This document shows positions 1 to 7,442 of a stretch of 30,804 bases of DNA, in pieces. The stretch is from the NCBI GenBank assembly GCA_038325665.1, contig JBBQJF010000012.1, positions 1 to 30,804 of the forward strand. Direction: 5' to 3'. The notes below the pieces were generated by a model. That model had not been told where the DNA came from, ran no database searches, and worked only from the letters and a program-made list of their open reading frames with translations. The DNA comes from CAUJGQ01 sp038325665 (GTDB lineage Bacteria > Chloroflexota > Dehalococcoidia > CAUJGQ01). Within the stretch, counting starts at the first letter, position 1; each line of letters opens with the position of its first letter. Made by a program: the position numbers and the translations under genes.

Positions 1-2
1 TG

Positions 3-224
3 GTGGCCCGCGGCTCCGCGCTGCGGCGTACGGCTCACACCCCGATGGCGCGGCTCCAACGCTCGGACGAGCGTATCACGCGCGCTGACATCTGGCCCAC
101 GGCGGCGGATATCGGCCGGCCGGTGATCCTTGCCGGCGGCGAGGTGGGTATCCTGACGGCATGGTGGAACGCGCCCGATGAGCAGGAATGGCGGTGGTCG
201 GTCGAATTCTACAACCACCGGTAA
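3..224 (+). CDS. small hypothetical protein, possibly truncated at left edge
   Basis: The reading frame is open to the left edge of the window, so the true start may lie outside it. Within the window, a GTG at 3 or an ATG at 45 could serve, but neither has a convincing ribosome binding site. The last 50 residues look like a real folded segment: a DIWPTAADIGRPVILAGGEVG stretch followed by an aromatic-rich end (AWWNAP, EWRWSVEFYNHR). I recognise no named family. Codon use is G/C-ending like the neighbours. It ends 240 bp before the SWIM gene on the same strand, so it is probably not tightly coupled to it. No function is proposed. Confidence 0.5.
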   Translation: MARGSALRRTAHTPMARLQRSDERITRADIWPTAADIGRPVILAGGEVGILTAWWNAPDEQEWRWSVEFYNHR

Positions 225-464
225 AGACAGGGCACTCCTGCCCCCGGCGCCCCGACCGGCGAGGGATGAGCCTACCCAACCGACCGGGCCGTTTCCCTTG
301 GTCATGGTGGGCTTGGGGCATCATGGGAGGGAGGCGACCGACGCCTCCGCCGAGTCGGGGTGGGCGCGCGAGGGACGGACGCGATGGTTGCTCCCGTCCC
401 CATGCAGCGACAGGTGGCGAGACACATGCCCGTCGGGCTGATCGACGATGGGAGGGGCCACACC

Positions 465-2423
465 ATGACATCGACGACATCGACATCCCAGATTCTCAGC
501 GAGGCGCTGATCCGGAGCCTCGCCACGCCCGAGTCCTTCCAGCGCGGCCACGATTACTGGACAAGCGGCGCGGTGATCAGACTGAGCCGGCGTGGCGGGA
601 TGGTCGAGGCAGCGGTCGCGGGCAGCAGATCGGCGCCCTACGCGGTTCGCGCCACGTTGGACGGCGGCGGTGTGACCACCGCGAGTTGCTCCTGCCCGTA
701 CGAGTGGGGCGGCATCTGTAAGCACATCGTCGCGGCGCTGCTCGCTGCCCGTCACCAGCCGGAGCAGGATGAAGCGCACGCCCCGCTCCGTGATCTGCTC
801 ATGGCACTGGACCGCGACCAACTCGCGACCGTGCTGCTCGACTTGGCCGCGCAACGTCCCGATCTGGTTCCGCTCATCGAGGCGCGCGTGGTGGACGCGG
901 GCCGGCCCACCATTGGTGGGGGCGCCGCCCCACCCGCGCCGCGCGCCCCCTCGGCGCCGCTCGATCAAGCGAGCTTCCGCCGTCAGGCCCGCGCTGCCCT
1001 CGGCTCGCTGAGTCGCATGCGTCCCTCGGAGGCGTATTGGCATGCCGGCGGCGTGGTCGAGGATGTGCGTTCGCTGGCGGAGCAGGCCCGTCCCTACCTG
1101 GAGGCCGGCGACGGCGGCAACGCGCTGTTGATCCTGGAGGTCGTGACACAGGAGTACGTCGAAGGGTGGATGGACCTCGACGACTCCGATGGGGAAGCTG
1201 GTGAACTGTTCGCGGAACTTGGTGAGCTGTGGGCCGAGGCGCTGCTGACCGCTGGCCTGACGGCTGGCGAGCGCACGCGATGGGCGGAGCGGCTCACCGG
1301 CTGGGCGCACGAGATCGCGGACTATGGTGTCGACGATGCGTTCGATATCGCGGTAGACGCCGCCCGCCTGGGATGGGACGACCCCGGACTGCAGCAGGCG
1401 ATGCGCGGCGAGGCACCGGCGCGTGGAAGCGGCGCGTGCGGACTCGAACTCATCGCCGTGTGGCATGAGGACCTCGGTGACGACGATGGCGTCGATGAGT
1501 ATCTGGATGAACTCGACGAGGACGACGAATTCGGGGACGAGGACGAATTCGACGAGGATAGTGAGTCCGCGCTTGAGCCAGGCGCCTCATATGGCACGGA
1601 CTGGCGAAGCGCGGCGCTCATCCCCGTGCGGCTCCGGATTCTCGAACGCGAGGGCCGCTTTGATGAGTACCTGAACCTTGCTGCCGCCTCCGGTCAGCAC
1701 ACGTCGTACGCGCACATGCTGGTCCGGCTGGGGCGCACGGCCGATGCGGTCAAGCACGGCCTGAATCGTCTAACAGACGCGAGCGAGGCGCTCGCGCTGG
1801 CGACAGCGCTCCACGAGCGAGGGGCAGTCGCCGAGGCGCTGCGGGTGGGCGAGCACGGACTCGATCTGGCGGGCCACCCACTCCCGCTCGCTCGCTGGCT
1901 GCGCGACCAGGCCGCCGCCGCCGGCAAGAAGGGTCTCGCCCTCACCGCGGCTGGAGTGGCGCTCGATGTCAGCCTCGCGCTCGATGATTATCGGGCGACG
2001 CGGGCGCTGGCCGGCAAGAAATGGCCCGCGATCAGGGACGTGGTACTGGCGCGTGTGCGGAGCGCACCGGTCCATCTCTCCGCCGGCGCGGTTGCTATCT
2101 TGCTGGACGAGGGGATGATCGATGACGCCATCGCCATCGCCGACGCTCAACCGCACGCGTATGACCTGCTCGAGCGGGTGGTGGACGCGGCGACCGCCAG
2201 CCATCCCGACTGGGTGATCGGCGCCTGCCACGCGCGGGCGGAGCGTATCATGGACGCCGGCAAGTCAAACAACTACCACTATGCTGCCACCTGGCTGGGC
2301 AAGGCGCGTGCCGCCGCCGTCGCGTCCGGCCGCCTCGCCGAGTGGCAGGGCTACCTGAGCGGTATGATTGCCCTCCACAAGCGCAAGACCAGCCTCGTCC
2401 CGCTGCTGGAGCGGCTGCGGTGA
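465..2423 (+). CDS. SWIM zinc-finger family protein
   Basis: A 652-residue protein. The SWIM motif CxCx7CxH is seen directly as C75, C77, C85 and H87 (ASCSCPYEWGGICKH). SWIM domains bind zinc and usually DNA or protein partners, and in bacteria these proteins often sit beside SNF2-type helicases. None is in this window, but one could lie upstream. The rest is alanine-rich helical, TPR-like repeat sequence. Its C-terminus (IMDAGKSNNYHYAATWLGKA..., ending KTSLVPLLERLR) is typical of this family. Residues about 335-370 form a strongly acidic Asp/Glu linker. The start at 465 is chosen because GGAGGGG (451-457) lies 7 nt upstream; the frame remains open further 5' but without a ribosome site. The molecular role is unknown. 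Confidence 0.85.
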   Translation: MTSTTSTSQILSEALIRSLATPESFQRGHDYWTSGAVIRLSRRGGMVEAAVAGSRSAPYAVRATLDGGGVTTASCSCPYEWGGICKHIVAALLAARHQPEQDEAHAPLRDLLMALDRDQLATVLLDLAAQRPDLVPLIEARVVDAGRPTIGGGAAPPAPRAPSAPLDQASFRRQARAALGSLSRMRPSEAYWHAGGVVEDVRSLAEQARPYLEAGDGGNALLILEVVTQEYVEGWMDLDDSDGEAGELFAELGELWAEALLTAGLTAGERTRWAERLTGWAHEIADYGVDDAFDIAVDAARLGWDDPGLQQAMRGEAPARGSGACGLELIAVWHEDLGDDDGVDEYLDELDEDDEFGDEDEFDEDSESALEPGASYGTDWRSAALIPVRLRILEREGRFDEYLNLAAASGQHTSYAHMLVRLGRTADAVKHGLNRLTDASEALALATALHERGAVAEALRVGEHGLDLAGHPLPLARWLRDQAAAAGKKGLALTAAGVALDVSLALDDYRATRALAGKKWPAIRDVVLARVRSAPVHLSAGAVAILLDEGMIDDAIAIADAQPHAYDLLERVVDAATASHPDWVIGACHARAERIMDAGKSNNYHYAATWLGKARAAAVASGRLAEWQGYLSGMIALHKRKTSLVPLLERLR

Positions 2424-2705
2424 GGGAAGCGGTACAGGATAGACGCCAATTCCCGTGCCCGATGCCGTGTATGGCCATTGGCTGACTCAAAGACGGGGGA
2501 TGGTGGGACGTCGCTGGGTGGGCGGTCGCCAGAAGGACGGTCAGGACAGAAAGGGATGAGGGCCGAAGGTCATGGGAGGCTCGACGACAAGCGTACGAGC
2601 CTTCAGCAGTGTACAATGTGGTCGGCTCCGTCCCTGCCCCCGCATCGCGCGTGTTGTTGCTCTTATTGGTTACAAACGCCTATATGCCCAAGAGGTGCGC
2701 TGCCA
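2424..2705. other. intergenic region before the AT-rich block
   Basis: 282 bp without a convincing gene. It contains a 7-bp inverted repeat, AGGCTCG at 2577-2583 with CGAGCCT at 2596-2602, extended by a G-T pair. No T-run follows it, so it is a weak terminator candidate for the SWIM gene. Base composition shifts from GC-rich to AT-richer at about 2600-2680. This is the probable left edge of the transferred block. TACAAT at 2612-2617 could be a -10 element, but no good -35 is visible. Confidence 0.4.
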
Positions 2706-4013
2706 GTGAGCGTCGTTGATGAATTTATGGATTCTTATGACCGACTGCACGATTTTCACCTTAAGGTGGCCGAGATTTGTGCGGACCAGTGTATAGAGCA
2801 ACTACGTCAGCTTGGTATCAAAGCGATCGTGTCGCGTCGAGTTAAAGAAGCAGAACGTCTTAGGAATAAGTTACATAAGGAGCATGGCCTTAAAGAATTT
2901 CGAACAGCACAGGAAATATCAGACCGTATTTCAGATATTATAGGAGTCCGTATAGCACTCTATTTTCCGGGAGTACATCAATACGTTCAGGAGATGTTGC
3001 TCAGTCAGTTTGATGTGCAAAGTGGACCTAAATACGTGTCCATAGGGAGCGCACTGTCGTCGAGAGAAGATTCGTATGAAAAGAGATTCAGCGGCTATCG
3101 TGCAGTACATTATCGGGTCCGCCTCCACAGCAGAAGACTTGGCATAAACAAGAAGCACTACGGCTCTGCGAACATTGAGATACAAGTGATGTCAATGTTC
3201 ATGCATTCCTGGGCCGAGATAGAGCACGATATGATTTATAAACCATTGTCGGGAGAAATTGACGATGAACAACGAGCGATAATTGATCAATTGAATGGGC
3301 TGATTCAGGCGTCGGAAATTGCAGTCGAGCTCCTCCAGAAATCACTTGGTCGTCGTGACAATCCGTCGGGTGTTGGATTTGACAGTCACTCCAGCCTCGC
3401 CTCACGACTTCGCAGACACCAGCATGATGCTGGTGTTGATGTTGATGACGAACATCCTATTGGCGACACTCAATCGTTGTTCCAACTACTACAAGAAGTT
3501 CAATCAAATGATAAATCCTACATAAATGACTTACTGATGTATGTTCGAACATCAACGTTTCCTGGCCCACTAGCATCGCAAGTCAGTTCAACTATGGTGA
3601 ATACACTACCACGAGCGCTTTTCAGTTACCTAGAATTGCATCAAGGGACGAAGGATAGTACCTTTCACATGCTCGACGCCCAGGAACGGGCATATGCCGT
3701 GGGCTGCTGGAACGCTTTCACAACTGCGGTAGAGGAGACAGTCAGGGATCAGGGACTGTCCTTACAGTGGCGCGACGTACGGGCGCTCACTCGGGAACTG
3801 TCTGGTTTTCCCCAGCACCTTGCTCCGACCATCGAAAAAGCGCGTGTCACGACTATCCGAGCCGTAGAGGGCCGATTGGGAGGTGAAGTGTCCGAGTTGC
3901 TGGAGAGCGCCCGGTTGCTGCAGGGGGCGCTGAAGGCTTGGCGCGTCCGTGCCCCACAGGCAACTCGTCCACGCATAGATTCTGCTCTGGCGACCATACC
4001 GGTGTGGCCATAG
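2706..4013 (+). CDS. stand-alone RelA/SpoT-domain nucleotide synthetase
   Basis: A 435-residue protein with a RelA/SpoT pyrophosphokinase domain in its N-terminal half. Landmarks are the basic RRVKEAERLRNK stretch (residues 44-55), the DIIGVR motif with the metal-binding Asp at 77, SGYRAVH (129-135, with the nucleotide-stacking Tyr 131), and IEIQV with Glu 158, followed by MHSWAEIEHD (166-175). No HD hydrolase domain, TGS or ACT domain is present, so it resembles small alarmone synthetases or toxSAS enzymes rather than long Rel. The C-terminal 250 residues are helical and unassigned. The usual Arg after EIQV (QIRT/QVRT in relatives) is Met here. GTG 2706 is chosen because AGAGGTG lies about 10 nt upstream and the domain starts soon after; ATG 2727 is an alternative. 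The gene is AT-richer than its flanks (line 2881-2940 has 22 of 60 G+C), which suggests transfer. It probably works with the next gene. The product, (p)ppGpp or (p)ppApp, cannot be read from sequence. Confidence 0.85.
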   Translation: MSVVDEFMDSYDRLHDFHLKVAEICADQCIEQLRQLGIKAIVSRRVKEAERLRNKLHKEHGLKEFRTAQEISDRISDIIGVRIALYFPGVHQYVQEMLLSQFDVQSGPKYVSIGSALSSREDSYEKRFSGYRAVHYRVRLHSRRLGINKKHYGSANIEIQVMSMFMHSWAEIEHDMIYKPLSGEIDDEQRAIIDQLNGLIQASEIAVELLQKSLGRRDNPSGVGFDSHSSLASRLRRHQHDAGVDVDDEHPIGDTQSLFQLLQEVQSNDKSYINDLLMYVRTSTFPGPLASQVSSTMVNTLPRALFSYLELHQGTKDSTFHMLDAQERAYAVGCWNAFTTAVEETVRDQGLSLQWRDVRALTRELSGFPQHLAPTIEKARVTTIRAVEGRLGGEVSELLESARLLQGALKAWRVRAPQATRPRIDSALATIPVWP

Positions 4014-4209
4014 GCGGTAAGGTGGTGGGAGCAGAATATCCCCGTCCGGCGCGAGCAAATCCGAAGAACAAACTGACACCTGCCAGTCGCGCGGCAATGC
4101 CGTTGTGGAATCCTCGCCACTCGCACGCAATTGACCCGGCTGGTGTAACATGACCTACAAGTGTGGGTGCCAATTGAATGCGCGACCAAGTAGGACAGCG
4201 GGCAAGCCG

Positions 4210-5322
4210 ATGACCAACCCCACCGACCATGAATCCAGCGTCGCCAACCCGGAGCGACACCGGGCGTTTGTCATAATGCCACATGCTCCCGAGTTTGATG
4301 CTATCTACTCGATGTTCATTAGAGAAGCGCTGACTGCAGCTAATCTTGTAGTTACGCGCTCGGACGACATTCAAGACCAAGCTAATATTTTGAGTGGAAT
4401 TGTCGCTGAGATTGGAAGGAGCGACATCGTCGTGGCAGACCTAACCGGTGCCAATCCTAACGTGTTTTACGAGTTGGGATTATCACATGCGATGGAGAAA
4501 AGAACGGTATTGCTTACGCAAGATATCAACGATGTTCCTTTTGATCTAAAATCATATCGTATGTTGGTGTATGGAACTCATTTTGCCGATGTTATCCGAG
4601 TAAAACAACAGCTGACTGAACTCGCCACGGGCGTACTGTCAGGAAAGATAAGGGCTGGCAATCCCGTGACTGATTTCTTGCCTAAGGAAACTGCGGCGCG
4701 TCCAGCGCCGTCTGCCTACTTAGAAGATATAGACCAAGAGCCAGTGGATGACAGAGGGGTGTTGGACCACGCTGAAGCATTAGAGAAGGGTTACCTTGAC
4801 CTGACAGGAGTAGCCAATAATGTGGCAAGTGAGATAGCCGCACTCAATGCCGCAGTGGAACGATCGACAACGGCTATACAACGAGCTAGAGTCAAACACG
4901 ATAGTAAAGCGACCGTGATCATAAGAGCGATTGCGCGAGAGCTAGCGAACCGTGTGCAAGAGTTTTCCAAGAAGATATCCGATGCCAATGATGAGTATCA
5001 GCTTATCCTATGGGAGACAGAGAATAGTCTGGAGTTTCTGGTAAGAACGCAATTGTCCTTGGACTCCGATGACCAAGCATCCTTCGTGCAGCAACTAGCC
5101 CAGTTGGCTGGGGTGCAGCAGGCCGGCAACGTGGCGCGAAATATGTTCACAGAATTCGCGCAGTCCATAGACGATGTGCCGCCTCTGGAGCGCGAACTGA
5201 CACGCTCTCTCAGGCGTGCGAGCGCCGAGGTGAGGCGAATGGCAGATAACATGGAGCAGACGGTGGCATCTATCAGTCGCGCTATTGAGGTAGCGGAGCG
5301 ATTGATGGCAGAGTCGTCCTGA
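4210..5322 (+). CDS. TIR-like / nucleoside 2-deoxyribosyltransferase-like protein with helical tail
   Basis: A 370-residue protein from ATG 4210; an in-frame ATG at 4150 would add 20 residues, and neither start has a strong ribosome site. Residues 17-130 form a Rossmann-like domain of the deoxyribosyltransferase/TIR-like class: strand AFVIMPH (19-25), a helix after EFDAIY, RSDDI (50-54), IVVADLTG (73-80) and the signature NPNVFYELGLSHA (82-94) with probable catalytic Glu 88. Proteins with this signature are often found in prokaryotic conflict loci, where relatives cleave nucleotides or NAD+. From residue about 180 to the end the sequence is alanine-rich and heptad-like, probably a coiled coil or helical bundle for oligomerisation or sensing. 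No membrane segment is seen. It follows the RelA/SpoT gene on the same strand and shares its AT-richer composition. The inferred role is effector of a two-gene system in which the synthetase makes or senses a nucleotide signal. The actual activity is unproven. Confidence 0.75.
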   Translation: MTNPTDHESSVANPERHRAFVIMPHAPEFDAIYSMFIREALTAANLVVTRSDDIQDQANILSGIVAEIGRSDIVVADLTGANPNVFYELGLSHAMEKRTVLLTQDINDVPFDLKSYRMLVYGTHFADVIRVKQQLTELATGVLSGKIRAGNPVTDFLPKETAARPAPSAYLEDIDQEPVDDRGVLDHAEALEKGYLDLTGVANNVASEIAALNAAVERSTTAIQRARVKHDSKATVIIRAIARELANRVQEFSKKISDANDEYQLILWETENSLEFLVRTQLSLDSDDQASFVQQLAQLAGVQQAGNVARNMFTEFAQSIDDVPPLERELTRSLRRASAEVRRMADNMEQTVASISRAIEVAERLMAESS

Positions 5323-5733
5323 ACGCTCATTGTCCCCTACGACTGTGGTCTAGGCACTGACCTTTTCCTCTGAGTTCATCTTATCACGATCTCGCGCGCC
5401 GCAGATTCCTGGCAAAGCCAGCGCATTCCTACTAGCTATGTGACCATCGATGCTTGACAGTAATGAAGTCGCTGGTGATCCAAAGGCGAATGTAGATCTA
5501 CCACCAATAGAGTTGTGTTGATTATACGCACTTATGGACTGTGAAGCGCTTCATTGCAGATACTGACCTCTGCATCGGCAGCTAAACCATGCGGAGGTCG
5601 GCGTGGGCTGCGGCGTTGTTTAGGAATCAGCGCAGAGGTCAGTATTGCTGAGTTACGCGCTTTCCCTCTCCTTTCTATCTTGCTCACCAATTAGAGTGTT
5701 CGTCGCCGTTCTGCCCCTCGGCTCGCCCTCGGT
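5323..5733. other. long intergenic region at right side of AT-rich block
   Basis: About 410 bp with no plausible open frame. Its composition is intermediate to AT-rich, like the two preceding genes. It holds a perfect 14-bp inverted repeat (5560-5573 and 5632-5645, listed separately) and no clear terminator for the gene ending at 5322. TTGACA at 5454-5459 looks like a -35 element but lacks a -10 at proper spacing. The GC-rich backbone resumes at about 5700, just before the tldD promoter. Confidence 0.5.
5560..5645. repeat. 14-bp perfect inverted repeat with 58-bp loop
   Basis: ATACTGACCTCTGC at 5560-5573 is the exact reverse complement of GCAGAGGTCAGTAT at 5632-5645. Inside the loop, GCGGAGGTCGGCGT at 5591-5604 is a diverged direct copy of the right arm. 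It could be the ends of a tiny non-autonomous element, a binding site for a dimeric or multimeric regulator, or a structured RNA. It lies just beyond the AT-rich two-gene block. Confidence 0.7.
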
Positions 5734-5763
5734 TTGACACCCTTGATGGCGCGTCCCTAGACT
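5734..5763 (+). promoter_or_regulatory. sigma70-type promoter for tldD
   Basis: TTGACA (5734-5739, consensus -35), an 18-bp spacer, then TAGACT (5758-5763, -10). Transcription would begin near 5770, about 35 nt before the tldD start. Confidence 0.6.
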
Positions 5764-5804
5764 GAGGGTAGCCCCACGATAGCACCCCCATTTCCTCACA
5801 TGGA

Positions 5805-7175
5805 ATGACGCCGATGCGTGACGAACTCATGTCCGCGATGCGCGGGCACAACGCCGACCATATCGAGATCCGCGTCGAGGAGTCGGACGCGACCCGAATC
5901 AGCTATCGCGGACGCGACCTTGAGGACATCGGCCGGTCACGCGGCGCGGGCGGCAATGTGCGCGCGCTGGTGCGGGGCGGCTGGGGGTTTGTCAGCTTCA
6001 ACGACCTCGACGACCTGCCGGCACGGGTCGCACTTGCCATTGAACAGGCGCGCGTCGCCGGACATGAGCAGAGCCGCCTTGCAGAGGTACCGCCGCGGGT
6101 CGCGGTGGTCGAGCCGGTGATCGGCAAGGACCCACGCACTGTCAGTTTGGCGGATAAGAAGGCGCTTCTCGACGGCTACGTGGATTTGATTTGGTCCACC
6201 CCCAAGATTCAGAGTTCGTCACTTGGCTACTCTGATGCCGCGCGGCGCGTCATCTACGCGAACAGCGACGGCGCCTACGTCGAGCAGAGCCGGATCGATG
6301 TGACCTTCCGTGCCGTCGCCACTGCCCGCGACGGCTCCGACGTGCAACAGGCGAACCTCAGTCTGGGCGCGCTCAACGACTACGCGTTCGTGGAGTCGTT
6401 GGGTGACCAGGTGAAGCGGATGGCGGAGCAGGCGGTGGCATTTCTCGCCGCGCCCTACGCCCCCGGCGGTGAATACACCGTGATCCTCGACCCGGTGCTG
6501 GCCGGTGTGTTCGTCCACGAGGCGTTCGGCCACCTATCCGAGTCGGACTTCATCTATGAGAACCCGCGCATGCGCGAGATCATGACGCTCGGCCGTCGCT
6601 TCGGCGGGTCGCACCTCAACATCGTCGATGGCGGGGCAATCCCGGGACTGCGGGGCAGCTTCTCCTTCGACGACGAGGGGACACCCGCGCGGCGCACCGA
6701 CCTCGTACGTGAGGGCGTGCTCGTCGGCCGGCTGCACTCGCGCGAGACCGCGGGCAAGATGGACGAGCAACCCACCGGCAACGCCCGCGCGATCAGCTAT
6801 GGATACCCGCCGATCGTGCGGATGACGAACACGATTATCGAGCCGGCAGGGGCGCGGCTGGCGGACATGCTCGAGGGCGTCCACGAGGGCATTTACGCCG
6901 CCGGTTGGTATGGCGGCACCACGACGATGGAGCAGTTTACCTTCTCTGCCGGTGAGGCGTACATGATCCGCGACGGCCGCCTTGCCGAGCTGGTTCGTCC
7001 GGTGGCGCTCAGCGGCAACCTGTTCACCACACTGCAAAATCTGGACATGGTTGGCGATGACCTGGCGATGAACCAGGGAGGCGGCTGCGGCAAGGGCGGT
7101 CAATCTCCGCTTCCGGTCAGCAACGGCAGTCCTCATATCCGCATCCGTGACGTACTTATCGGGGGGCGGACCTAA
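5805..7175 (+). CDS. tldD: metalloprotease TldD
   Basis: A 456-residue TldD/PmbA-family protein. TldD with TldE forms a cytosolic zinc peptidase that degrades unfolded peptides and, in some bacteria, trims leader peptides of modified peptides. The zinc site is seen as HEAFGH (residues 238-243, an HExxxH motif). The conserved Cys near the end, expected as third ligand, is C428 in GGGCGKGGQSP. Length and order match the family throughout, including the GYPPIVRMTNT and GWYGGTTTMEQFTF blocks. ATG 5805 or ATG 5814 could be the start; neither has a strong ribosome site. A consensus promoter lies just upstream. TldE follows 267 bp downstream on the same strand, an unusually wide gap for this pair, and the gap holds a GC hairpin repeat. 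Confidence 0.93.
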   Translation: MTPMRDELMSAMRGHNADHIEIRVEESDATRISYRGRDLEDIGRSRGAGGNVRALVRGGWGFVSFNDLDDLPARVALAIEQARVAGHEQSRLAEVPPRVAVVEPVIGKDPRTVSLADKKALLDGYVDLIWSTPKIQSSSLGYSDAARRVIYANSDGAYVEQSRIDVTFRAVATARDGSDVQQANLSLGALNDYAFVESLGDQVKRMAEQAVAFLAAPYAPGGEYTVILDPVLAGVFVHEAFGHLSESDFIYENPRMREIMTLGRRFGGSHLNIVDGGAIPGLRGSFSFDDEGTPARRTDLVREGVLVGRLHSRETAGKMDEQPTGNARAISYGYPPIVRMTNTIIEPAGARLADMLEGVHEGIYAAGWYGGTTTMEQFTFSAGEAYMIRDGRLAELVRPVALSGNLFTTLQNLDMVGDDLAMNQGGGCGKGGQSPLPVSNGSPHIRIRDVLIGGRT

Positions 7176-7404
7176 CTCCCTGGCCCGCTTCCCTCGCGCG
7201 GGACGGGGTAACGGTCGTCGAGGATTGGCGGACCTTGGCGTGAAGGATAGCGGAGTGACACGGCGCACCGGGGCAGTTCCGCGCCGGATCGCCGCGATGG
7301 CTCGCATGGCGCCGGAATCGGCGGCGGTGAGCAGATCGCGATGACCTCTCCGTAACGGAGCAAGGGTTGTTCGGCGAACGAAGCTCTGACGTGGGCGCGG
7401 AGGC

Positions 7405-7438
7405 TCCCCCTCCCTCGTGGGGGAGGGGGCAGGGGGTA
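7405..7438. repeat. GC-rich hairpin repeat between tldD and tldE
   Basis: CCCCCTCCC and GGGAGGGGG form a perfect stem around a short TCGTGG loop. This style of C-tract/G-tract hairpin is common as a dispersed intergenic (REP-like) repeat in GC-rich genomes. The remaining bases of the 7176-7442 gap contain nothing else I can identify. The trailing AGGGGG run also serves as ribosome binding sequence for the next gene. Confidence 0.55.
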
Positions 7439-7442
7439 GGCG

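Noticed and set aside
321..1466. 381-codon minus-strand open frame
   Set aside because: It is a shadow of the SWIM gene in GC-rich DNA, with no recognisable domain.
4131..4161. TTGACC with TACAAG as a promoter for the TIR-like gene
   Set aside because: The spacer is 19 bp and the -10 is poor; plausible but too weak to list as a feature.
5454..5482. TTGACA as a promoter in the long spacer
   Set aside because: No -10-like hexamer at 15-19 bp and no gene starts within a reasonable distance.
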